From: Betaproteobacteria bacterium
Lineage (GTDB): Bacteria > Desulfobacterota > Desulfovibrionia > Desulfovibrionales > Desulfovibrionaceae
Length of the DNA: 5,052 nt
Reading direction: 5' to 3'
NCBI GenBank assembly: GCA_009778295.1
Contig: WRKB01000200.1
Location: 1-5,052 of the forward strand
The position numbers and the translations under genes are program-made. This document shows, in pieces, positions 1-4,642 of the stretch; position 1 is the first letter of the stretch, and the number at the start of each line of letters is the position of its first letter. The notes under the pieces were generated by a model. The model was not told the origin of the DNA, did no database searches, and was given only the letters and a program-made list of their open reading frames with translations.

Positions 1-1095
1 AGATGCAAGAGCCATGTCCAGGGGGCGGGCCAGTATGCCCAGGCAATGTCGTATAATATTGTCAACGTCGTCAATTTCCACCTGGAGCAGGGTGGTGGCC
101 ACCCGGTTCAGTGAATCCAGCAGATTGTCCCGCTGTTCAATTTCCCGCATCATGCGCTTATGTCCACGCAGGTCCCTTATATACCCGATAACGCTATAGC
201 TGCCATGATCTTTGACACGGACAAGCGTGACCTCTGACGGCACCGGCGTACCGTCCAGCATACGGTGCATCCACTCAAAGACGCATTTGCCGTCTTTCAA
301 GGTCTTTCTGACGTATACACTGGCCTTGTTTGTGGAAAGCTGTCCGTCGGGCTGATACTTCGGGGAGAAGTCAAAAAAGCGCTCCAAATACCACACCTGC
401 TCCCCAAGCCCGAAGAGTTTGACGGTTTCATCGTTACATTGAAACTCTTTGCAATCCCCATCCCACAGGGTACAGCCAAGAGGCATGGCGTTCAGTATAA
501 GCCTGCTGAGCTCGTGCGCCTCCTGAATGGCGATCGTCTGCTCACTGTGATTCACGGCACTGATCATCATCAGGCTTGCAGAACGCAGAATGTTGATTTC
601 TTCCTCTGTAAAGGCACGTTCCTGATGGCAATCGTCAAAGCTGACAAAACCCTCAAAATGTCCCCGCAGATACACCGGAACGATCAAAAGGGAGTGTATG
701 CCATAGGGCATTAATATTTCCCGTTCAGCTTGCGACAGACTCTGGAGCGGTCCTCCCACGCATTCATCCCGTAAAAATTTTTCTTGCCATCCCGAAATGT
801 TACTGTAAGGGAATTTATCATGGGGATGGATAGCTTTTATCTGTCGGCCAAAACTGCTCACCCAACCATATTGATAAACATAATAATAGAGGCCATCGAC
901 CCGCTCATTCCGCCAAATATTAACCCGATCGACATCCATGCACTTGCCGATGATCTCCATGCCCGCCAGAAGCACCTCCCGAAACATTTTCTCGTCTGTC
1001 GCGGAAAGCAACACTGCCGCCGCCTTATTTAGCGCATACAGCATCTGTCTCGGCGACTGCCGTTCAGACTTAGCCTGAAGCGAGAGATTATCCAT
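1..1095 (-). CDS. GAF-PAS-GAF sensor protein, probable signal-transduction kinase (C-terminus outside window)
   Basis: The minus frame is open from ATG 1095 to base 1, giving 365 codons with no stop, so the gene is partial. Residues about 20-185 read as a GAF domain (helical entry, central strands such as LLIVPVYLRGHFEGFVSF at 136-153, and closing helix FTEEEINILRSAS at 162-174). Residues about 197-315 read as a PAS domain (LILNAMPLG near 199, ending IGYIRDLRGHKRM near 303). A linker helix (MMREIEQRDNLLDSLNRVATTLL) leads into what looks like a second GAF domain, cut at residue 365. There is no signal peptide or membrane segment, so it should sense a cytoplasmic ligand or redox state. Such architectures usually end in a histidine kinase or hybrid kinase, but the output domain is not visible; a diguanylate cyclase or regulator is also possible. 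The start is chosen because GGGGGA lies just upstream and an earlier overlapping ATG is out of frame and stops after three codons. Codon use is less GC-rich than in mltA. Confidence 0.82.
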   Translation of the reverse strand, partial: MDNLSLQAKSERQSPRQMLYALNKAAAVLLSATDEKMFREVLLAGMEIIGKCMDVDRVNIWRNERVDGLYYYVYQYGWVSSFGRQIKAIHPHDKFPYSNISGWQEKFLRDECVGGPLQSLSQAEREILMPYGIHSLLIVPVYLRGHFEGFVSFDDCHQERAFTEEEINILRSASLMMISAVNHSEQTIAIQEAHELSRLILNAMPLGCTLWDGDCKEFQCNDETVKLFGLGEQVWYLERFFDFSPKYQPDGQLSTNKASVYVRKTLKDGKCVFEWMHRMLDGTPVPSEVTLVRVKDHGSYSVIGYIRDLRGHKRMMREIEQRDNLLDSLNRVATTLLQVEIDDVDNIIRHCLGILARPLDMALAS

Positions 1096-1267
1096 ACATA
1101 TCCCCCGAAGGCGCAATACTGTGGGGTTCGTGGCCGTGGCGCGGCGTTGCTCCCGGTATATCCCTGCCAAAAATATTCCCGTTCGCCGTTCCGCCGCTAC
1201 CCCCAGTGCGCTGCTGGTGCATCCCAATGAACTAAGCTTGTGCAAAATCGCCTGAGATACCTGCCAG
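1096..1267 (-). other. Gene-free leader region upstream of the sensor gene
   Basis: The gene-free stretch between the sensor start and the mltA stop is about 325 nt. Apart from the candidate promoter and the hairpin described separately, this part shows no convincing open frame, tRNA or riboswitch core. If the promoter at 1268-1296 is right, most of it is a long 5' untranslated leader ending in a GGGGGA ribosome binding site at about 1101-1106. Confidence 0.35.
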
Positions 1268-1296
1268 AATCTATTTTTTAATCTATACACTGTTAA
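1268..1296 (-). promoter_or_regulatory. Candidate sigma70 promoter for the sensor gene
   Basis: Read on the minus strand, TTAACA (1296-1291) and TAGATT (1273-1268) are separated by 17 nt of AT-rich DNA. They match the -35 consensus at 5 of 6 and the -10 at 4 of 6 positions. The promoter sits immediately after the mltA terminator hairpin, which would let the sensor be transcribed independently. It implies a leader of about 165 nt. This is a pattern match only. Confidence 0.35.
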
Positions 1297-1307
1297 AAGT
1301 AAAACGA

Positions 1308-1366
1308 TTTAACTAAAAACTGGTAAGCCCCAGACTTTGCCTGGGGCTTACCAGTTTTTAGTTAAA
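1308..1366 (-). terminator. Strong hairpin terminator after mltA, symmetric enough to act both ways
   Basis: Positions 1308-1333 and 1341-1366 are perfect inverted complements, 26 bp per arm, around a 7-nt loop (ACTTTGC). The GC-rich core (CTGGTAAGCCCCAG and its complement) is flanked by AAAAA on one side and TTTTT on the other. Read from mltA, the core is followed by UUUUUAGUUAAA and then UCGUUUUACUUUU, a good intrinsic-terminator tail. It starts 55 nt after the mltA stop. The plus-strand reading also has a U-run, but no plus-strand gene lies upstream in the window. Confidence 0.85.
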
Positions 1367-1420
1367 ATAACCCGCTCGACCAAAGAAAATGTGTCCTTGT
1401 CGCCCGCCGGCATGGCGCCC

Positions 1421-2566
1421 CTATTTCGCCAGCAGCACCCAGGCCTCGCCCTGTGCGTCGAGATGTCCGGCTATATGGGCGGCACGGGGGCCGTCTCCGC
1501 AAAAAATATCGATACGCCGGCCTTTGATCGCTCCCCCCGTATCCTGCGCAAGTCCGATACCGCGAAGAGGCCGGTTACCGCCCGGCCCTTCCGGCAAATT
1601 CACGCCATAGGCGACCAACGCGCCCAGAGGAATGAAAGGACGGCTGACCGCGAGGCTGACCCAGGGATGCACGGAAAAGCCCATCGCTCCCTTGGGCCTG
1701 CTTCCCCATCGGAAAAACACATAACTCGGATTATACATGAACATCTCTTCCTGCCGCGAAGGATTGGCCCGCAGCCATGCCTTGATGGCGGGCATATTGA
1801 CGTTGCCTTCCTCAAGAAGCCCCTGTTCACGCATTATACGGCCGATGCTCACATATTTGTGCCCATTCTGCGCAGCATAGTTCACATACGCCTCGACGCC
1901 GTCGTCAAAGCGCAAGCGCCCAGAACCCTGCACCTGAAGAAAAAAGGCTTCTATCGGATCCATCCAGCCCATTTCCAGGCCCTTTCCGCGCAGCACGCCC
2001 CGCTTGTCGATCGCTGCGCGATCGTGATAACTTTTGCCGCGCTTTTTGACTTTCGCCATGTCCGGCGGCGTACTGTAAATGGGCTGGGTAAAGCCGGGTC
2101 TGCGCGCGCGGCTCGCCGGGATGACAGGCTCATAATAGCCGGTGTACATAATGCCTTCGTCCATGCGCACCCAGTTGAATTGCCGCGCGAGCAAGCCGGG
2201 GTCGGCGTCCAGTTGCGGCAGAATCGCGCGCAGACGTTCCAGGCTGTTCGCCAACTGCCCCCAGGTGACGTAAAGACCGGGACGGCTTATGGCAATAGCA
2301 GACGCGGACTTGCTGCCGACATAGGCGATACTGTTCATTAACGGTTCTTCCAGTTCGCGCCAGGAATGCATATCTTGGGCGCCAGGCGTGAGCCTGCCGG
2401 CAAAGGTCTGCGGCGTTTCAGCAGGAAAGGGAGGCTGCCCGGAAGTGGGCGGCGGCTGCCCATACGCATCGGCAGGCGCGGAACGCATGCCACCCGATGT
2501 TGCGGCACAGGCCGCCAGAAGCAGCATACACGTCAACAACACGAACTTGAGAGGCATCAGGTGCAT
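1421..2566 (-). CDS. mltA: Membrane-bound lytic murein transglycosylase A (MltA), lipoprotein
   Basis: MltA cleaves the MurNAc-GlcNAc beta-1,4 bond of peptidoglycan and forms a 1,6-anhydro end; in Gram-negatives it is usually anchored in the outer membrane. The 381-residue product, close to the usual family length, starts with a lipoprotein signal: hydrophobic FVLLTCMLLLAAC with lipobox LAAC and acyl-accepting Cys20. A Pro/Ala-rich linker (about 21-60) follows. The MltA domain covers about 90-290, including GYYEP (143-147), FFLQVQGSGRL (208-218) and YNPSYVFFRW (278-287). The C-terminal 3D domain has PLGALVAY (313-320) and AQDTGGAIKGRRIDIFCGDG (340-359); Asp342 aligns with the catalytic Asp of E. 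coli MltA, and Asp353 is also conserved. Start choice: ATG 2566 has a weak AAG-type site upstream; ATG 2557 (378 residues) also leaves the lipobox intact. A perfect terminator hairpin follows the TAG stop. Confidence 0.93.
   Translation of the reverse strand: MHLMPLKFVLLTCMLLLAACAATSGGMRSAPADAYGQPPPTSGQPPFPAETPQTFAGRLTPGAQDMHSWRELEEPLMNSIAYVGSKSASAIAISRPGLYVTWGQLANSLERLRAILPQLDADPGLLARQFNWVRMDEGIMYTGYYEPVIPASRARRPGFTQPIYSTPPDMAKVKKRGKSYHDRAAIDKRGVLRGKGLEMGWMDPIEAFFLQVQGSGRLRFDDGVEAYVNYAAQNGHKYVSIGRIMREQGLLEEGNVNMPAIKAWLRANPSRQEEMFMYNPSYVFFRWGSRPKGAMGFSVHPWVSLAVSRPFIPLGALVAYGVNLPEGPGGNRPLRGIGLAQDTGGAIKGRRIDIFCGDGPRAAHIAGHLDAQGEAWVLLAK
2549..2554 (+). promoter_or_regulatory. Ribosome binding site that fixes the GTG start of the thioesterase
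   Basis: GAGAGG lies 6 nt before GTG 2561 and is the only good Shine-Dalgarno match near the conserved N-terminus. It falls inside the mltA coding sequence, in the codons of the lipoprotein signal peptide. Confidence 0.65.
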
Positions 2567-2977
2567 AACGTACTTTGCTTCGATTTCTGGTTTACCCACC
2601 GGGTTTCCTATGGGGAAACCGACAGCATGGGTGTCTTGTACTATGCGGAATACCTGCATATTTTTGAACGGGCAAGAAATCAATTCATCCGCGACAAGGG
2701 ACTGAGCTACGCGAATATCGAAGAACGCGGCATTTTTTTGCCGGTGCGTGAAGCCCAGTGCCGCTACCGTAAACCCTTCCGTTATGATGACCTGATCCGG
2801 GTTAATGCGGGCATCACGCAATGGGGCAAAGCTTCGCTGACCTTCAGCTATGTCTTGTGGAACGAGGCCAAGGACACGCTCATGGCGGAAGGCATGACCC
2901 AGCACGCCTGTGTAAACAGAAGCGTCAGGCCCGTAGCCGTGCCTGACTGGCTGAAGAATCCGTGCATCTCATGCTGA
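2561..2977 (+). CDS. YbgC/4-hydroxybenzoyl-CoA-type hotdog acyl-CoA thioesterase
   Basis: This 138-residue protein has the usual length of the family. It has the hotdog thioesterase signature: THRVSYGETDSMGVLYYAEYL (about 12-32) followed by FERARNQFI (35-43). Asp21 sits at the position of the catalytic Asp in YbgC and 4-hydroxybenzoyl-CoA thioesterase. Later family features are PVREAQCRYRKPFRYDDLI (61-79) and the strand-rich end. Family members hydrolyse acyl-CoA thioesters in the cytoplasm; YbgC proteper is associated with tol-pal, but no tol gene is visible here, so the substrate is unknown. The start is GTG 2561, preceded by GAGAGG (2549-2554) with a 6-nt spacer. The next ATG (2627) would remove the catalytic region, so GTG is strongly favoured. 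Two TGA codons in tandem end the gene. Its 5' end overlaps or abuts mltA on the other strand. Confidence 0.9.
   Translation: MHNVLCFDFWFTHRVSYGETDSMGVLYYAEYLHIFERARNQFIRDKGLSYANIEERGIFLPVREAQCRYRKPFRYDDLIRVNAGITQWGKASLTFSYVLWNEAKDTLMAEGMTQHACVNRSVRPVAVPDWLKNPCISC
2602..2620. repeat. 7-bp perfect inverted repeat inside the thioesterase 5' coding region
   Basis: GGTTTCC (2602-2608) and GGAAACC (2614-2620) flank a 5-nt spacer. The dyad lies 36-54 bp upstream of the mltA start and just inside the thioesterase, where an mltA promoter or operator would be expected. It overlaps codons for the conserved VSYGET segment, so coding constraint could explain part of it. Confidence 0.35.
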
Positions 2978-3042
2978 TGAGACGCTCCGTCCAGCGCTGA
3001 GGCAAACGCGCATTTCGCCTCAGCGCTGAACGGAGCGTCTCA
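2978..3042 (+). repeat. Long imperfect hairpin directly after the thioesterase stop, possible terminator
   Basis: Arms 2978-3003 and 3017-3042 pair over 26 positions with one C/A mismatch (2991/3029), around a 13-nt loop. The structure begins at the base after the first TGA, so the second TGA is in its foot. Neither strand has a U-run after the stem (plus: CAAAAGTTCC), so it is not a textbook intrinsic terminator. It could protect the mRNA 3' end, act with Rho, or be a copy of a dispersed palindrome. Confidence 0.55.
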
Positions 3043-3047
3043 AAAGT

Positions 3048-3108
3048 TCCTTGCGCCACTTGCCGGGAGCAGAGTAACATTGAAAAATTTTTACCTGCTC
3101 CGCAAGGA
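3048..3108 (-). terminator. Bulged stem-loop, possible terminator for the outer-membrane protein gene
   Basis: TCCTTGC (3048-3054) pairs with GCAAGGA (3102-3108) and GGAGCAG (3066-3072) pairs with CTGCTCC (3095-3101), leaving an 11-nt bulge and a 22-nt loop that holds the palindrome AAAAATTTTT (3083-3092). On the minus strand the distal arm is followed by ACUUUUGAG, a short U-run, about 80 nt after the stop of the outer-membrane protein gene. The large bulge makes this a weak call. Confidence 0.3.
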
Positions 3109-3193
3109 GTTGCTTGTATTCCCTTACCGCGAGTTTGCCGCCAAGCGACTGTACTTCGCCGTCAGCGACAAACCCAAAGAGACAACACTCTAG
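3080..3193 (+). pseudogene. Possible small ORF or 3' remnant of a lost gene
   Basis: A plus frame from TTG 3080 reads 37 residues to TAG 3191-3193, with the segment LLVFPYREFAAKRLYFAVSD near its middle. The codons in that part (TAC CGC GAG ... CTG TAC TTC GCC GTC AGC GAC) look coding-like and match the third-position habits of the neighbours. The frame is open back to 2981, directly after the tandem TGA codons of the thioesterase, but has no ATG. A GGAGCAGAG stretch precedes the TTG at a workable distance. I do not recognise the product. It may be a real small protein, the tail of a decayed gene, or chance. Confidence 0.22.
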
Positions 3194-3852
3194 AAGGTGA
3201 AGCGCGCGCCCGCGTAAAATTCATTGATGTACGGGGACGAACCGACCTTCATATTCCACTCGCTGAGTTCACGATAGCCCGCACCTATGAAGCGGTAGCC
3301 CAGATCGGCGGCAATATTTTCAGTAAAGGCGTATGACAGGCCGAGTCCCACGTTCCAGGCGAAGGACGTGCTGCGGTCATCAACATACACGTTGCTGCTG
3401 TAGCCTGGCCCCATCGCGCGCGCGGTCACGCCGGTATAATTGAAGGCCATGCCCAAGCCGGCGCCGACATAGGGGGTCAAGGGGGTCCCCGTGTTGATGT
3501 CAAAATAACCGTTGAGGAAGAGCGTGGAAATATTCATGGTGTGCTTGGTCGACAACCACGCTCCGTCTTTGCTGTCGCTGGAATTGGTACGCAGGGCGTA
3601 TTCCAGTTCCGCCCGGATGGGCAGGTCGAATTTTGGGGCGAAGTTATACCCCGCAGCCAGAGCGCCGCCAACCACGGCCTGGCTGTACTGTCCGAAGGAG
3701 CCGCTTGGGACGCCTGTCCTTGAAAAATCACCGCTGTTCTGAATGCCAAGGAGGAATCTCGGAGCAATATACACTCCGTTGACTTCCGCCGCCGCCAGCG
3801 CGGGCAGGGCGAAAAAAGCCGCAAACATACAACATAGAATCGTGCGTTTCAT
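3190..3852 (-). CDS. Small outer-membrane beta-barrel protein (OmpA/Opa-type barrel)
   Basis: The 220-residue product starts with a Sec signal peptide: MKR, then a hydrophobic core (TILCCMFAAFFALPALA), with cleavage likely after Ala20 to Ala22. The mature part alternates polar and hydrophobic residues in strand-like blocks, including GVYIAPRFLLGIQ (26-38), LPIRAELEYALR (77-88), LTPYVGAGLGMAFNY (125-139) and NIAADLGYRFIGAGYREL (179-196). It ends in FYAGARFTF, a terminal Phe typical of proteins inserted by the Bam machinery. The length fits an eight-stranded barrel of the opacity/OmpA-like class, with variable loops (about 40-57, 89-105, 145-163). Its job (adhesion, structural role or narrow pore) cannot be told. 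The start ATG 3852 has GGAAGG about 8 nt upstream; a longer frame reaching 3948 lacks a better site and would bury the signal peptide. Confidence 0.88.
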   Translation of the reverse strand: MKRTILCCMFAAFFALPALAAAEVNGVYIAPRFLLGIQNSGDFSRTGVPSGSFGQYSQAVVGGALAAGYNFAPKFDLPIRAELEYALRTNSSDSKDGAWLSTKHTMNISTLFLNGYFDINTGTPLTPYVGAGLGMAFNYTGVTARAMGPGYSSNVYVDDRSTSFAWNVGLGLSYAFTENIAADLGYRFIGAGYRELSEWNMKVGSSPYINEFYAGARFTF

Positions 3853-3934
3853 ATTCTCTACCTTCCATAAAAATAACATTGCAAGGCGCTCGCCGCTGCC
3901 TGTCAGCCGCTCGAACCTGCTCGCGCCCCTTTTG

Positions 3935-3958
3935 TTGAGAGCTGGCAAATTCTCTCAA
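3935..3958. repeat. 7-bp palindrome in the outer-membrane protein upstream region, candidate operator
   Basis: TTGAGAG (3935-3941) and CTCTCAA (3952-3958) are perfect inverted complements around a 10-nt spacer. They lie between a TTGACA box (minus strand, 3967-3962) and the gene start, where a regulator could block or aid transcription. There is no U-run, so a terminator for the upstream gene is unlikely. Confidence 0.35.
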
Positions 3959-3961
3959 AAA

Positions 3962-4004
3962 TGTCAAGATATATTTTAGGAAGTGTGCTTTTTGGTCTTG
4001 TCAA
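3962..4004 (-). promoter_or_regulatory. Promoter-like boxes upstream of the outer-membrane protein gene
   Basis: Two exact TTGACA hexamers occur on the minus strand at 4004-3999 and 3967-3962. The first is followed by TAAAAT (3978-3973) at a long 20-nt spacing within AT-rich DNA; the second has no good -10 partner. The density of boxes in a 148-nt gap suggests the barrel gene has its own promoter, but the exact one is unclear. Confidence 0.3.
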
Positions 4005-4456
4005 ATGCCGGAAATGATGCGCTTCAAATGGTCCACGATGTCGGAAAGTTCCGCGTATTCCAGATGTTCCGTTCCCGGACCTCTGATCCGCCAGCACCCC
4101 TGGGGATGCCCGATCGTATGTTTACGCGCTACGCGCCCACGGGACAGCCCGAAATCAATTTGAATCTCGCCTGTGGGAGTTTGCAGGCGGACAGTCCGGC
4201 CCTCCTCCAATACGGTGAAGCCTGAAGGCCAGCCCGCAAATTCCAGCAATTCACGAATGGCGGCGGCAATAGGCAGCATTTGTTCCGCCACTCCGACGGA
4301 AAGAGTGTGTTCCCGCGTCTGAGCGCCGGTTTTTTGCAGCCGCGCCTCGAAAACTTTTTTACTCTCCTCATAATTCCGTCCACGTCCCTTTCTGACGATA
4401 CGCAACACCACAAAAAGCGCGACAAGCATAAAAGCGCCTGCCAGAAACATGTTCAT
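4001..4456 (-). CDS. Unrecognised protein with one N-terminal membrane segment
   Basis: I do not recognise this family. The 151-residue product begins with a hydrophobic segment (FLAGAFMLVALFVVLRI, about 4-20) followed by a basic stretch (VRKGRGR), which predicts a single-pass protein with its C-terminal part in the cytoplasm. The soluble part has a charged helix (YEESKKVFEARLQ, 29-41), a helix at about 57-74 (AEQMLPIAAAIRELLEFA), then a strand-rich region with FTVLEEGRTVRLQTPTGEIQIDFG (80-103), and a final helix (LSDIVDHLKRII). The start ATG 4456 places the membrane segment at the N-terminus; AAGG lies about 10 nt upstream, a weak site. An in-frame ATG at 4513 would add a non-hydrophobic, poorly supported extension. 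The gene is divergent from the EF-G-like gene and 148 nt upstream of the barrel gene on the same strand, so co-transcription with the latter is possible. Confidence 0.7.
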   Translation of the reverse strand: MNMFLAGAFMLVALFVVLRIVRKGRGRNYEESKKVFEARLQKTGAQTREHTLSVGVAEQMLPIAAAIRELLEFAGWPSGFTVLEEGRTVRLQTPTGEIQIDFGLSRGRVARKHTIGHPQGCWRIRGPGTEHLEYAELSDIVDHLKRIISGI

Positions 4457-4550
4457 TCCGCACCGGCCTTGTTCATGTTGCGGACTCGGACGTCGAAACA
4501 TGCAATGCTTCATGCTCCGACGGCAATGCGCCTCGGCGCGCCAGTCCCGC

Positions 4551-4579
4551 TTCCAATTTTACTCTGAAGAGTATATAGG
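4551..4579 (+). promoter_or_regulatory. Weak candidate promoter for the EF-G-like gene
   Basis: TTCCAA (4551-4556) and TATAGG (4574-4579) are 17 nt apart, in the only AT-rich part of the divergent gap. The -35 match is poor. A small palindrome, TACTC-TGAA-GAGTA (4560-4573), lies in the spacer. Confidence is low, but a promoter is needed somewhere in this 186-nt gap. Confidence 0.22.
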
Positions 4580-4642
4580 GGAAAATCCGCTATAACCGCA
4601 AGGCGGAAGGAAAGACAATACTGACACAAAAGGGGAAACGCC

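Noticed and set aside
265..714. Plus-strand open frame of 149 codons within the sensor gene
   Set aside because: The opposite strand encodes recognisable GAF and PAS domains across this span.
1232..1265. Possible sigma54 promoter (TGGCAG ... TTGCAC, minus strand) upstream of the sensor gene
   Set aside because: The spacing between the GG and GC elements is wrong for sigma54, which requires them close to 10 bp apart.
1337..2341. Long plus-strand open frame of 334 codons opposite mltA
   Set aside because: It is antisense to the strongly supported MltA coding sequence, starts inside the terminator hairpin, and has a low-complexity Arg/His/Ala-rich translation typical of a GC-rich shadow frame.
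2366..2560. Longer thioesterase starting at ATG 2366
   Set aside because: The added 65 residues are antisense to mltA, are Arg/Gly-rich without family similarity, and the GTG at 2561 has a good ribosome binding site and gives the normal family length.
2567..2905. N-terminal extension of the mltA frame up to an ATG at 2905
   Set aside because: It runs antisense through the conserved thioesterase and would place a lipoprotein signal peptide in the middle of the protein.
4454..4477. Seven-codon minus-strand frame whose TGA overlaps the ATG of the membrane protein gene
   Set aside because: ATGA-type coupling is tempting, but the mini-ORF has no ribosome binding site of note and such short frames occur often by chance.
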